NCBI RefSeq assembly: GCF_003002815.1
Contig: NZ_PVTF01000012.1
Span: 62,001 to 126,000, forward strand
Direction: 5' to 3'
Source: Umezawaea tangerina
GTDB taxonomy: Bacteria; Actinomycetota; Actinomycetes; Mycobacteriales; Pseudonocardiaceae
Length of the DNA: 64,000 nucleotides
Below are positions 8,827 to 17,522 of this stretch, in pieces (the stretch's first letter is position 1; the number at the start of each line of letters is the position of its first letter). The notes below the pieces were generated by a model, which had not been told where the DNA came from, searched no databases, and saw nothing but the letters and a program-made list of their open reading frames with translations. The position numbers and the translations under genes were made by a program.

Positions 8827-9986
8827 CGGTTGCCGCGGCCGGAACGCAGCCGGGAGAAGAGGCCGCCGCCGCTCTTGCCGTTGTGCGCCAGCGTGGGCTC
8901 CTCCTCGCCCCGCTCGGTGGCCAGCTCGCGCAGGAGCTCGGTCTGCCGGGCGTCGAGCTTGGTCGGGACCACGACCTCGAGGTGCACGTGCAGGTCGCCG
9001 CGGCCGTCCACGCGGCCGTTGGAGCGCAGCCTCGGCATGCCCCGGCCGGTGAGCAGCAGCTCGGTGTTGGGCTGGGTGCCGGGCTCGATGTCGAGCTCCT
9101 CCTCGCCGTCGAGCGTCGCGAGCGGGAGCACGGCGCCGAGCGCGGCGGCGGTCATCGGGATCCGCACCACGCAGTGCAGCTCGGCGCCGTCGCGCTCGAA
9201 CACGTCGTGCTGCTGCTCCTCGATCTCCACGTAGAGGTCGCCCGCCGGTCCACCGCCGGAGCCGACCTCGCCCTGGCCCGCGAGGCGCACGCGCATGCCC
9301 TCGGCGACACCGGGCGGGATCTGCACGTTGATGGTCCGGCGCGAGCGCACCCGGCCGTCGCCGCCGCACTGGCCGCACGGGTCGGGGATGACCTCGCCGA
9401 AACCGCGGCACACCGGGCACGGGCGGGCCGTGACGACCTGGCCGAGGAACGAGCGCTGCACGGACTGGACCTCACCGCGGCCACCGCAGGTGTCGCAGGT
9501 GATCGGCGAGGTGCCCTCGGCGCAGCCGCCGCCGTGGCAGCGGTCGCACAGGACCGCCGTGTCGACGGTCAGCTCGCGGTTGGTGCCCGCGGCGCACTCC
9601 TCCAGCGTCATGTCCAGCCGGATCAGCGCGTCCGAGCCGGGCTGCACGCGGCTGCGCGGACCGCGTCCGCCGCCCGCGCTGTTGGCGCCGAAGAACGCGT
9701 CCATGATGTCGCCGAGGCCGAAGCCCGAGAACGGGTCGCCGCCCATCCCGCCGCCGCCACCGCCGCGGCCGCCCGACTCCAGCGGGTCGCCGCCCAGGTC
9801 GACGACCTGGCGCTTCTTCGGGTCGGAGAGGACCTCGTAGGCGGCGGTCACCTCCTTGAACTGCGCTTCCGCGTCCGGGTTCACGTCCGGGTGCAGTTGC
9901 CTCGCGAGCTTGCGGTAGGCGCGCTTGATCTCCTCCGGGGTCGCGTTCTTCCCGACCCCGAGCGTGCCGTAGTAATCCCTCGCCAC
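8823..9986 (-). CDS. dnaJ: Chaperone DnaJ (DnaJ2)
   Basis: 387 residues. The J domain begins [19 protein letters not shown] and contains HPD (LHPDVNP). A Gly-rich linker follows (about residues 72-108), then four CxxCxGxG zinc repeats: [24 protein letters not shown] and CGQCGGDG. The substrate-binding C-terminal domains end near residue 350. It stimulates DnaK ATPase. The GTG start has AGGAGG 9 nt upstream. It is about 100 bp behind hrcA, so the heat-shock repressor and this cochaperone share a unit; the stop overlaps the rsmE start. Confidence 0.96.
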   Translation of the reverse strand: MARDYYGTLGVGKNATPEEIKRAYRKLARQLHPDVNPDAEAQFKEVTAAYEVLSDPKKRQVVDLGGDPLESGGRGGGGGGMGGDPFSGFGLGDIMDAFFGANSAGGGRGPRSRVQPGSDALIRLDMTLEECAAGTNRELTVDTAVLCDRCHGGGCAEGTSPITCDTCGGRGEVQSVQRSFLGQVVTARPCPVCRGFGEVIPDPCGQCGGDGRVRSRRTINVQIPPGVAEGMRVRLAGQGEVGSGGGPAGDLYVEIEEQQHDVFERDGAELHCVVRIPMTAAALGAVLPLATLDGEEELDIEPGTQPNTELLLTGRGMPRLRSNGRVDGRGDLHVHLEVVVPTKLDARQTELLRELATERGEEEPTLAHNGKSGGGLFSRLRSGRGNR

Positions 9987-10084
9987 CGTGTTGTCCTCCT
10001 GCGGGTGCGATCCCGCGCCCGCTTGCGTCTGTTCCCGTGCTCGCGTACCGAAACGTCGAATGTGCCAGGACTGTTCCGCGCCCC

Positions 10085-11107
10085 TCAGCGCGCGGTCAGG
10101 ATCTCCCCGACGTAGGTGGCGACCGCGCGAACGGCCGCCATGGTCCCCGGGTAGTCCATCCGGGTCGGGCCCACGACACCCATGCCCCCGAGCAGGTTGT
10201 CATGGCTGCCGTAGCCGATGGACACCACCGAGGTGCTGCGCATCTCGGCGGCTTCGTTCTCCTCGCCGATGCGCACCAGGATCGTTCCCGGGTCGCGCGC
10301 GGCGGCGAGCAGCTTGAGCACCACGACCTGCTCCTCCAGCGCCTCCAGCACCTGGCGGAGCGAGCCGGGGAAGTCTGCCACGTTGCGGGTGAGGTTCGCG
10401 GTGCCGCCCAGCACCAGGCGCTCCTCGGGGTGCTCGACGAGCGACTCGATGAGGACCGTGCTGATCCGGATCATCACCGCGCGCAGGTCGCCGGGCGACT
10501 GGTCGGGCAGCTCGGCGACCTTGGCCGAGGCCTCCGAGAGCCGCCTGCCGACCATGGCCGCGTTGAGCATCGCCCGCAGCCGCGCCACGTTGTCCTCGGT
10601 GATCACGTCGCCGAGGTCGACCGAGCGCTGGTCGACGCGGCCGGTGTCGGTGATCAGCACCAGCATCAGCCGGGCCGGGGTGATCCTGAGCACCTCCAGG
10701 TGCCGCACGTTCGACCCGCTGAGCACCGGGTACTGGATGACGGCGACCTGGCGGGTCAGCTGGGCCAGCAGCCGGACGCTGCGGCGCAGCACGTCGTCCA
10801 GGTCGAGCGCGTCCTCCAGGAAGCTGTGGATGGCCTTGCGCTCGGCGGTCGACAGCGGCTTGATCTCGCTGAGCCGGTCGACGAACAGCCGGTAGCCCTT
10901 GTCGGTCGGCACCCGGCCCGCGCTGGTGTGCGGCTGCATGATGTAGCCGTCCTCCTCCAGCGACGCCATGTCGTTGCGGACGGTCGCGCTGGAGACCCCG
11001 AGGTTGTGCCGCTCGACCAGTGCCTTGGAGCCCACGGGCTCCTGGTTGGAGACGTAGTCGGCGACGATCGCGCGCAGCACCTCGAACCGGCGTTCATCGG
11101 CGTTCAC
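10085..11107 (-). CDS. hrcA: Heat-inducible transcription repressor HrcA
   Basis: 340 residues starting at GTG 11107 with GGAGGTG 6 nt upstream. The N-terminal winged helix reads [21 protein letters not shown] with [19 protein letters not shown], and the family block [17 protein letters not shown] follows. The C-terminal half is the GAF-like HrcA core ending in [20 protein letters not shown]. HrcA represses groE/dnaK-type operons through CIRCE (TTAGCACTC-N9-GAGTGCTAA). Its own upstream region contains only a poor CIRCE-like element. The hemW gene lies 79 bp upstream on the same strand. Confidence 0.96.
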   Translation of the reverse strand: MNADERRFEVLRAIVADYVSNQEPVGSKALVERHNLGVSSATVRNDMASLEEDGYIMQPHTSAGRVPTDKGYRLFVDRLSEIKPLSTAERKAIHSFLEDALDLDDVLRRSVRLLAQLTRQVAVIQYPVLSGSNVRHLEVLRITPARLMLVLITDTGRVDQRSVDLGDVITEDNVARLRAMLNAAMVGRRLSEASAKVAELPDQSPGDLRAVMIRISTVLIESLVEHPEERLVLGGTANLTRNVADFPGSLRQVLEALEEQVVVLKLLAAARDPGTILVRIGEENEAAEMRSTSVVSIGYGSHDNLLGGMGVVGPTRMDYPGTMAAVRAVATYVGEILTAR

Positions 11108-11110
11108 GGC

Positions 11111-11137
11111 GCGTCACCTCCAGATGTTGAGTGCGCT
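11111..11137. promoter_or_regulatory. Degenerate CIRCE-like element before hrcA
   Basis: One half (GAGTGCGCT, 11129-11137) keeps six of nine CIRCE positions. The opposite half, 9 nt away (11111-11119), keeps only the CAC core and overlaps the hrcA ribosome binding site. About 9 of 18 positions match, so this may be chance. Confidence 0.25.
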
Positions 11138-11186
11138 GGGATCAAGTTTACGGAGCCCTGACGACAAGCTGTGCACCGATCCGGAC

Positions 11187-12401
11187 TCATGTGAGCCGGT
11201 GCACGACGGCGTCGGCGAGCAGCCGGCCCCGATCGGTCAGCACGCAGCGGCCCCCGGCCAGCGCGTCCGGCTCCAGGAGGCCGTCGTCCGCGGCGAGCTT
11301 CGCCTCGGCCTGGCCGTCGGGGTCGAGCACGTCCAGCGGCAGGCCGTCGCGCAGGCGCAGCTCCAGCAGGACGCGTTCGACGCGGCGGTCGTCGGCGGTC
11401 AGCAGCTCGCGCCCGGCGGCCGGGGACTCGCCCTTGGCCAGCACGTCGGCGTAGCGGGCCGGGTGCTTGGCGTTCCACCAGCGCAGGCCGCCGACGTGGC
11501 TGTGCGCGCCGGGCCCGGCACCCCACCAGTCGTGGCCGCGCCAGTAGAGGAGGTTGTGCGCGCACCGGGCGGCGTCGTCGGTGGCCCAGTTGGACACCTC
11601 GTACCAGGGCATCCCCTGCGCGGTCATGGCCGCGTCGATCTGCTCGTACTTGTCCGCGAGCACGTCGTCGTCGGGCATCGGCAGCACGCCGCGGTCGATC
11701 TTGCGGGACAGCGCCGTGCCCTCCTCGACGATCAGCGCGTACGCCGACACGTGGTCGACGCCCGCCGAGTACACGGCGTCGAGCGAGGCCTTGAGGTCGT
11801 CGGCGGTCTCGCCGGGGGTGCCGTAGATGAGGTCGAGGTTCACGTGCTCGAACCCCGCGGCGCGGGCCTCGCGGGCGGCGTCGACCGGTCGGCCCGGCGT
11901 GTGCTTGCGGTCGAGGACCCGGAGCACGTGGCGGGCGGCGGACTGCATGCCCAGCGACACCCTGGTGTAGCCGGCGTCGCGGATGCCCGCGAAGAACTCC
12001 GCCGACGTGGACTCGGGGTTCGACTCGGTGGTGACCTCCGCGCCGGGGCTCAGGCCGAACGACGACCGCACCGCGGCCAGCACGTCCGCGAGCCCGTCCG
12101 CGCCCAGCAGCGACGGCGTGCCGCCGCCGACGAACACCGTGTCGGCCCGCGGCGGGGTGCCCAGCACCCGCGCGGCGAGGTCCAGCTCCGCCCGCAGCCC
12201 TTCCAGCCACGACTGCGGCGAAGCGGAAGTGCCCAGCTCACCGGCGGTGTAGGTGTTGAAGTCGCAGTAGCCGCAGCGGGTCGCGCAGAACGGGACGTGG
12301 ACGTAGACGCCGAACGGACGGCTGCCGAGCCCGGCCAACGCCGACGGCGGCAGCGAGCCGTCGGCGGGTGCGGGATCACCAGCGGGGAGGGCGGAGGGCA
12401 T
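11187..12401 (-). CDS. hemW: HemW, radical-SAM heme chaperone / CPO-like protein
   Basis: 404 residues from ATG 12401. The radical SAM cluster motif is FCATRCGYCDF (CxxxCxxC with the extra FNTY that marks the HemN/HemW family). The block TVFVGGGTPSLLGADGL follows, and the C-terminal HemW domain ends in LRLRDGLPLDVLD. HemW is usually annotated as oxygen-independent coproporphyrinogen oxidase but in tested species delivers heme rather than oxidising the porphyrinogen. The frame is open upstream to 12671 but that part lies over the cys leader region, so the internal ATG (GGGAG 9 nt upstream) is preferred. It leads the hrcA-dnaJ-rsmE group. Confidence 0.93.
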   Translation of the reverse strand: MPSALPAGDPAPADGSLPPSALAGLGSRPFGVYVHVPFCATRCGYCDFNTYTAGELGTSASPQSWLEGLRAELDLAARVLGTPPRADTVFVGGGTPSLLGADGLADVLAAVRSSFGLSPGAEVTTESNPESTSAEFFAGIRDAGYTRVSLGMQSAARHVLRVLDRKHTPGRPVDAAREARAAGFEHVNLDLIYGTPGETADDLKASLDAVYSAGVDHVSAYALIVEEGTALSRKIDRGVLPMPDDDVLADKYEQIDAAMTAQGMPWYEVSNWATDDAARCAHNLLYWRGHDWWGAGPGAHSHVGGLRWWNAKHPARYADVLAKGESPAAGRELLTADDRRVERVLLELRLRDGLPLDVLDPDGQAEAKLAADDGLLEPDALAGGRCVLTDRGRLLADAVVHRLT

Positions 12402-12494
12402 GGGTCCCAGTCTCCCACTTAACACAGGTGGCGAGGCCGTCCCAGCATTCGGTTGGCGGTGGACCACGGGGTGGACAGGTGGCACTCTCGAGCC

Positions 12495-12581
12495 ATGACC
12501 TCGACCGGAGTCCGCCTGGTGGTGCGCCGCCACGTCGACTTCCGTCGCGTCTCCAGCGCGTTGTGCCGTCCTACGGCATAG
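12495..12581 (+). CDS. 28-residue putative leader peptide of the cys operon
   Basis: ATG 12495 opens a 28-codon frame, MTSTGVRLVVRRHVDFRRVS then SALCRPTA and a TAG. The pattern G-V-x-L-V-x-R-R-H-V-D-x-x-R-V-x-S-A-L-C is one I know from actinobacterial leader peptides placed before sulfur-assimilation genes. It holds a single Cys, four codons before the end, and stands 119 bp ahead of sulfite reductase. No Shine-Dalgarno sequence is visible, so it may be translated from a leaderless message. Cysteine-responsive control is inferred, by analogy with the Cys-codon short ORFs described in mycobacteria. Confidence 0.75.
   Translation: MTSTGVRLVVRRHVDFRRVSSALCRPTA
12564..12578 (+). promoter_or_regulatory. 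Hairpin starting at the leader-peptide Cys codon
   Basis: TGCCGT and ACGGCA form a perfect 6-bp stem with a CCT loop. The first three bases are the TGC Cys codon (codon 24) of the leader peptide and the right arm ends next to its stop codon, so a ribosome stalled for Cys-tRNA would sit on the stem. Regulatory role is inferred. Confidence 0.45.
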
Positions 12582-12700
12582 CCCGCGCCTGCTATTGATC
12601 TTGTTCCCGTCGGCGCCGGGTGCGCTGACGAGACCCCCACCACAGCTCCACCGGGACTCGGCCGCGCGCACCCAGCGCCCCGAAACCCCGGAGGACGACG

Positions 12701-14386
12701 ATGGTCCCCCCGACTACGACGTCACAACGCGGCGCGAAACAACGCCGCGGCGAGGGGCAGTGGGCGCTCGGCTACCGCGAACCGCTCAACCCCAACGAGC
12801 GCAGCAAGAAGGACGACAACCCGCTCAACGTCCGCGCGCGGATCGAGAACATCTACGCGCACGGCGGCTTCGCCTCCATCGACCCGGCCGACCTGCGCGG
12901 CCGGTTCCGCTGGTACGGGCTCTACACCCAGCGCAAGCCCGGCATCGACGGCGGCCGCACGGCCACGTTGGAGCCGGAGGAGCTGGACGACGAGTTCTTC
13001 ATGCTCCGGGTGCGCTCCGACGGCGGTCGCCTGACCACCGAGCAGCTGCGGGTGCTGGGCGAGGTGTCGCAGACCTACGCGCGCGACACGGCCGACATCA
13101 CCGACCGGCAGAACATCCAGTACCACTGGATCCGCATCGAGGACGTCCCCGCGATCTGGCGGAAGCTGGAGGGCGTCGGCCTGACCACGATGGAGGCCTG
13201 CGGGGACAGCCCCCGCGTGGTCCTCGGTTCGCCGGTCGCGGGCATCGCCGTGGACGAGGTGCTCGACGGCGGTCCGGCGATCGACGTGATCCTGGAGCGC
13301 TACATCGGCGACCCGGCGTTCTCGAACCTGCCGCGCAAGTTCAAGACCGCGGTGTCCGGTCTGCAGGACGTGGCGCACGAGATCCACGACATCGCGTTCG
13401 TCGGCGTGGAGCACCCCGAGCACGGACCCGGTTTCGACCTGTGGGTCGGCGGCGGCCTGTCCACCAACCCGATGATCGGCAAGCGGCTCGGCGCCTGGGT
13501 GCCGCGCGACGAGGTGCCGGACGTGTGGGCGGGCGTGATCAGCGTGTTCCGCGACTACGGCTACCGGCGGCTGCGGCACCGGGCGCGGATCAAGTTCCTG
13601 GTGGCGGACTGGGGGCCGGAGAGGTTCAGGGAGGTCCTCGAGACCGAGTACCTCAAGCGGAAGCTCGTCGACGGCCCCGCGCCGGAGGTGCCCGCCCAGC
13701 CGCGTGACCACATCGGCGTGCACCGGCAGAAGGACGGCCTGTTCTACGTCGGCGCGGCGCCGATCGCGGGCCGGGTGTCCGGGTCGACGCTCGTCGAGGT
13801 CTCCAAGGCCGTCGAGCGCGCCGGGTCCGGGCGGGTCCGCCTGACGCCGCAGCAGAAGCTCGTCGTGCTGGACGTGGCCGAGGCGGACGTGCCCGCGCTG
13901 CAAGGGGACCTGGCGAAGCTGGGGCTGCAGACCGAGCCGTCGCCGTGGCGGCGGGGCGTGATGGCGTGCACCGGCATCGAGTTCTGCAAGCTCGCGATCG
14001 TCGAGACCAAGGCCCGCGCGGTCGACCTGGTGAGCACGCTGGAGAAGACGCTGGCCGACATCGTCGGCGACATCGACACCCCGGTCAGCATCCACATCAA
14101 CGGCTGCCCCAACTCGTGCGCCCGGATCCAGACCGCGGACATCGGGCTCAAGGGCCAGATCGTCACCGACGCCGACGGCGCCCAGGTCGAGGGCTTCCAG
14201 GTGCACCTCGGCGGCGGGCTCGGCCTGGACGCCGGGTTCGGCCGGAAAGTGCGCGGGCACAAGGTGACCGCCGCCGAGCTGTCCGGGTACGTCGAGCGGG
14301 TCGTGCGGGCGTACGTGGCGCAGCGGGTCGAGGGCGAGCGGTTCGCCCAGTGGGTCCTGCGCGCGGACGAGGGGGACCTGAAGTGA
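12701..14386 (+). CDS. sir: Ferredoxin-dependent assimilatory sulfite reductase
   Basis: 561 residues. The siroheme/[4Fe-4S] ligands are seen as CTGIEFCKLA (CX5C) and NGCPNSC (CX3C). FRWYGLYTQRKPG and the Cys in MEACGDSPR match the Tyr-Cys pair that is cross-linked in the mycobacterial NirA-type enzyme. Two ferrite-reductase half domains are present and the length is normal. It reduces sulfite to sulfide with ferredoxin in the cytoplasm. GGAGG lies 6 nt before the ATG. First enzyme gene of a nine-gene operon: zinc-ribbon protein, cysH, cysD, cysN, ABC transporter and the siroheme chelatase follow with overlaps. A nitrite reductase is the alternative, but the operon settles sulfite. Confidence 0.95.
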   Translation: MVPPTTTSQRGAKQRRGEGQWALGYREPLNPNERSKKDDNPLNVRARIENIYAHGGFASIDPADLRGRFRWYGLYTQRKPGIDGGRTATLEPEELDDEFFMLRVRSDGGRLTTEQLRVLGEVSQTYARDTADITDRQNIQYHWIRIEDVPAIWRKLEGVGLTTMEACGDSPRVVLGSPVAGIAVDEVLDGGPAIDVILERYIGDPAFSNLPRKFKTAVSGLQDVAHEIHDIAFVGVEHPEHGPGFDLWVGGGLSTNPMIGKRLGAWVPRDEVPDVWAGVISVFRDYGYRRLRHRARIKFLVADWGPERFREVLETEYLKRKLVDGPAPEVPAQPRDHIGVHRQKDGLFYVGAAPIAGRVSGSTLVEVSKAVERAGSGRVRLTPQQKLVVLDVAEADVPALQGDLAKLGLQTEPSPWRRGVMACTGIEFCKLAIVETKARAVDLVSTLEKTLADIVGDIDTPVSIHINGCPNSCARIQTADIGLKGQIVTDADGAQVEGFQVHLGGGLGLDAGFGRKVRGHKVTAAELSGYVERVVRAYVAQRVEGERFAQWVLRADEGDLK

Positions 14387-14547
14387 GCGCCACCGAGAGG
14401 GCGACGCCGTTCTACTGCCCGTACTGCGGGGACGAGGACCTGCGTCCCGAGGAGGAGCCGCACGCGGCCTGGCTCTGCACCGGCTGCCGCCGCGTTTTCA
14501 CCGTGAAGTTCGTTGGACTGCACTTGCCACAGGAGGTGAAGCGATGA
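14383..14547 (+). CDS. Small double-CxxC zinc-ribbon protein in the cys operon
   Basis: 54 residues from a GTG overlapping the sulfite reductase stop (GTGA), ending in ATGA overlap with cysH. The sequence contains two CxxC knuckles, FYCPYCGDED and WLCTGCRRVF, spaced 17 residues apart, a classic rubredoxin/zinc-ribbon arrangement, and a conserved-looking FTVKFVGLHL tail. A small protein occupies the same slot in Corynebacterium cys operons (cysX, between cysI and cysH), where it is regarded as ferredoxin-like. Four cysteines in CxxC pairs suit one zinc or one rubredoxin iron rather than a classic 4Fe-4S cluster. Partner role to sulfite reductase is inferred. Confidence 0.8.
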   Translation: MSATERATPFYCPYCGDEDLRPEEEPHAAWLCTGCRRVFTVKFVGLHLPQEVKR

Positions 14548-15245
14548 CCACGGCTACCCGTTCCGAGGAGTTGAGGGTGATCGCGGAGGCCGCGTCGGTC
14601 GAGCTGGCCGACGCCACCGCCGCGGAGGCGCTGGAGTGGACCGCGCGGACGTTCGGGGAGAGCTGGATCGTCGCCTCGAACATGCAGGACGCGGTGCTGA
14701 TCGACCTCGCCGTGAAGGCGAAGCCGGACATCGACGTCCTGTTCCTGGAGACCGGGTACCACTTCGCCGAGACCATCGGCACCCGTGACGCGGTGGACCT
14801 GGTCTACCCGGACGTGCACATCGTCAACGCCGCCGCCGAGCAGTCCGTCGCCGACCAGGAGGCCGAGTTCGGCCTGCTGAACAAGACCGACCCCGGCCGG
14901 TGCTGCGCGCTGCGCAAGGTCGTGCCGTTGCAGCGGACGCTGGCCCGGTACGACGCGTGGGTCACCGGCGTGCGCCGGGTCGACGCGCCGACGCGGGCGA
15001 CCACGCCGATCGTGCAGTGGGACGAGCGCAACGGGCTGGTCAAGGTCAACCCGATCGCCACGTGGTCCGACGACGAGTTCAACGCCTACATCGCCGAGCA
15101 CGGGATCCTGGAGAACCCGTTGGTGCAGGCCGGTTACCCCTCGATCGGCTGCGCGCCGTGCACCGCCAAGCCGCTGCCGGGCCAGGACGCCCGCAGCGGA
15201 CGTTGGGCGGGCATGGCCAAGACGGAATGCGGTCTCCACGGATGA
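14544..15245 (+). CDS. cysH: Adenylyl-sulfate (APS) reductase CysH
   Basis: 233 residues, ATG overlapping the preceding stop. The cysteine pairs GRCCALRKV and IGCAPCTAK ligate a [4Fe-4S] cluster, which marks the APS-reducing class rather than PAPS reductases, and the C-terminal ECGLHG holds the catalytic Cys. The phosphosulfate-binding fold is seen in IVASNMQDAVLIDLA and FLETGYHFAET. It reduces APS to sulfite with thioredoxin. CysD and CysN, which make APS, follow immediately, so substrate supply and use are co-expressed. Confidence 0.95.
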   Translation: MTTATRSEELRVIAEAASVELADATAAEALEWTARTFGESWIVASNMQDAVLIDLAVKAKPDIDVLFLETGYHFAETIGTRDAVDLVYPDVHIVNAAAEQSVADQEAEFGLLNKTDPGRCCALRKVVPLQRTLARYDAWVTGVRRVDAPTRATTPIVQWDERNGLVKVNPIATWSDDEFNAYIAEHGILENPLVQAGYPSIGCAPCTAKPLPGQDARSGRWAGMAKTECGLHG

Positions 15246-16147
15246 GCGCCCCCACGCAACAGACCACGTTGGATCGCCTCGAATCCGAGGCGATCCACAT
15301 CTTCCGCGAGGTCGCGGGCGAGTTCGACCGGCCGGTGATCCTCTTCTCCGGCGGCAAGGACTCCACGCTGCTCGTGCACCTGGCGATCAAGGCGTTCTGG
15401 CCCGCTCCGGTGCCGTTCCCGCTGCTGCACGTCGACACCGGGCACAACTTCGACGAGGTCATCGAGTTCCGCGACGAGGTGGTCGCCCAGCACGGGCTGC
15501 GGCTGGAGGTCGCGAAGGTCCAGGACTGGATCGACGACGGCAGGCTCCAGGAGCGCCCGGACGGCACGCGCAACCCGTTGCAGACCGTGCCGCTGCTGGA
15601 CTCGATCACCTCGCACAAGTACGACGCGGTGTTCGGCGGCGGCAGGCGCGACGAGGAGCGGGCGCGGGCGAAGGAGCGCATCTTCAGCCTGCGCAACGCC
15701 TTCGGCCAGTGGGAGCCGCGCCGCCAGCGCCCCGAGCTGTGGAACCTCTACAACGGACGGCACCGCGCGGGCGAGCACGTGCGGGTGTTCCCGCTGTCCA
15801 ACTGGACCGAGCTCGACGTGTGGAACTACATCGAGCGCGAGGGCATCGAGCTGCCGTCGATCTACTACTCGCACCAGCGCGACGTGTACCTGCGCGACGG
15901 CATGTGGCTGACCGAGGGCCCGTGGGGCGGCCCACGGCCCGAGGAGACGGTGCTGCACAAGACCATCCGCTACCGCACGGTCGGCGACGGCTCGTGCACC
16001 GGCGCCGTGGAGTCCGAGGCGTCCGACATCCGCGAGGTCATCGCCGAGGTGGCCGCCTCGCGGCTCACCGAGCGCGGCGCGACCCGCGCGGACGACCGCT
16101 TGTCCGAAGCAGCCATGGAAGACCGCAAGCGGGAGGGCTACTTCTAA
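15242..16147 (+). CDS. cysD: Sulfate adenylyltransferase small subunit CysD
   Basis: 301 residues from an ATG overlapping the cysH stop. The PP-loop nucleotide motif reads LFSGGKDSTLLVHLA, followed by LLHVDTGHNFDEVIEFRD and the family block FGGGRRDEERARAKERIFSL. The C-terminus GDGSCTGAVES...EDRKREGYF is the normal CysD end. It forms ATP sulfurylase with the GTPase CysN, making APS from sulfate and ATP. The frame is open further upstream inside cysH, but the length, the overlap and the family start support 15242. Confidence 0.96.
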   Translation: MSAPTQQTTLDRLESEAIHIFREVAGEFDRPVILFSGGKDSTLLVHLAIKAFWPAPVPFPLLHVDTGHNFDEVIEFRDEVVAQHGLRLEVAKVQDWIDDGRLQERPDGTRNPLQTVPLLDSITSHKYDAVFGGGRRDEERARAKERIFSLRNAFGQWEPRRQRPELWNLYNGRHRAGEHVRVFPLSNWTELDVWNYIEREGIELPSIYYSHQRDVYLRDGMWLTEGPWGGPRPEETVLHKTIRYRTVGDGSCTGAVESEASDIREVIAEVAASRLTERGATRADDRLSEAAMEDRKREGYF

Positions 16148-17497
16148 ATGAGCGACCTGTTGAGGCTGGCGACGGCGGGCAGCGTGGACGACGGGAAGTC
16201 CACGCTGGTCGGACGGCTGCTGTACGACACCAAGTCGGTGCTGGCCGACACGCTCGACGCCGTGCACCGCGCGAGCGCCGACCGCGGCCTGACCACCCCG
16301 GACCTGTCGCTGCTGGTGGACGGCCTGCGCTCGGAGCGCGAGCAGGGCATCACGATCGACGTGGCGTACCGGTACTTCGCCACCGACAAGCGCTCGTTCG
16401 TGCTCGCCGACACCCCCGGCCACGTGCAGTACACCCGCAACACGGTGACCGGCGCGTCCACGGCGCAGCTGGCGATCCTGCTGGTGGACGCGCGCAAGGG
16501 CGTGATCGAGCAGACCCGTCGGCACGCGGCCGTGCTGGCGCTGCTGGGCGTGCCGCGGCTCGTGCTGGCGGTGAACAAGATCGACCTCGTCGACTTCGAC
16601 GAGACCACGTTCGGCCGCATCTCCAAGGAGTTCACCGCGCACGCGACAGCGCTGGGCTACAGCCCGGACGCGGTGGTGCACATCCCGGTGTCGGCCCTCG
16701 CGGGCGACAACGTGGTGGAACACTCGACCAACACCCCGTGGTACTCCGGGCCGACCTTGCTGGAGCACCTGGAGGGCGTCCCCGTCGAGGCCGACCCCCA
16801 CGACGCCGTGTTCCGCTTCCCCGTCCAGTACGTGATCCGCCCGCGCACGGCGGAGCACCCGGACTACCGGGGCTACGCCGGGCTCGTGGCGTCGGGCACG
16901 GTCAAGGTGGGCGACGAGGTCGTCGCCCTGCCCGCCGGGCTGCGCAGCACGGTGGCGGGCATCGACACCTACGACGGGCCGCTGACCGAGGCGGCGGCGG
17001 GCCAGTCCGTGACGCTGCTGCTGACCGACGACCTGGACATCTCGCGCGGCGACCTGGTCGCCGAGGCGGGCACCCCACCCGAGGTGACCGACGAGTTCGA
17101 CGCCACCCTGTGCTGGCTGTCGGAGAAGCCGCTGTCGCCCGGTGCCCGCGTACTGGTCAAGCACGGCGCGCGCACCGTGCAGGCGATCGTCACCGAGCTG
17201 CGCGCGCGCTTCGACGAGCAGCGACTGGCCAGTGTGGACAGTCCGACCTCGTTGGGGCTCAACGAGATCGGCCGGGTGGCGATCCGCACGTCCGAACCGC
17301 TCCCGCTCGACGGGTACTACAGCAGCAGGCGCACCGGGGCCTTCCTGGTGATCGACGCGGCCGACGGCGGCACGCTCGCCGCGGGCCTCGTGGGCGCGGG
17401 CCTGCCGGTGCTGGACGGCGTCGACAGCTGTACCGAGGGCGGGAACACCGCCCCCTCGGCCTCCGACGACCACGCCCTCGTCTCCCCCGGTCCCTGA
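16148..17497 (+). CDS. cysN: Sulfate adenylyltransferase GTPase subunit CysN
   Basis: 449 residues beginning directly after the cysD TAA. GTPase motifs: GSVDDGKSTLVGRLLYD (G1), the EREQGITIDVAY switch (G2), LADTPGHVQYTRNTV (G3) and LAVNKIDLVD (G4). Domains II and III of the EF-Tu-like fold follow. GTP hydrolysis drives APS formation by CysD. The length shows CysN only, with no C-terminal APS kinase domain, which fits a pathway that uses APS directly through CysH. Confidence 0.96.
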   Translation: MSDLLRLATAGSVDDGKSTLVGRLLYDTKSVLADTLDAVHRASADRGLTTPDLSLLVDGLRSEREQGITIDVAYRYFATDKRSFVLADTPGHVQYTRNTVTGASTAQLAILLVDARKGVIEQTRRHAAVLALLGVPRLVLAVNKIDLVDFDETTFGRISKEFTAHATALGYSPDAVVHIPVSALAGDNVVEHSTNTPWYSGPTLLEHLEGVPVEADPHDAVFRFPVQYVIRPRTAEHPDYRGYAGLVASGTVKVGDEVVALPAGLRSTVAGIDTYDGPLTEAAAGQSVTLLLTDDLDISRGDLVAEAGTPPEVTDEFDATLCWLSEKPLSPGARVLVKHGARTVQAIVTELRARFDEQRLASVDSPTSLGLNEIGRVAIRTSEPLPLDGYYSSRRTGAFLVIDAADGGTLAAGLVGAGLPVLDGVDSCTEGGNTAPSASDDHALVSPGP

Positions 17498-17522
17498 AGA
17501 TCCCCGAAAGGTCCCCGCTGCC

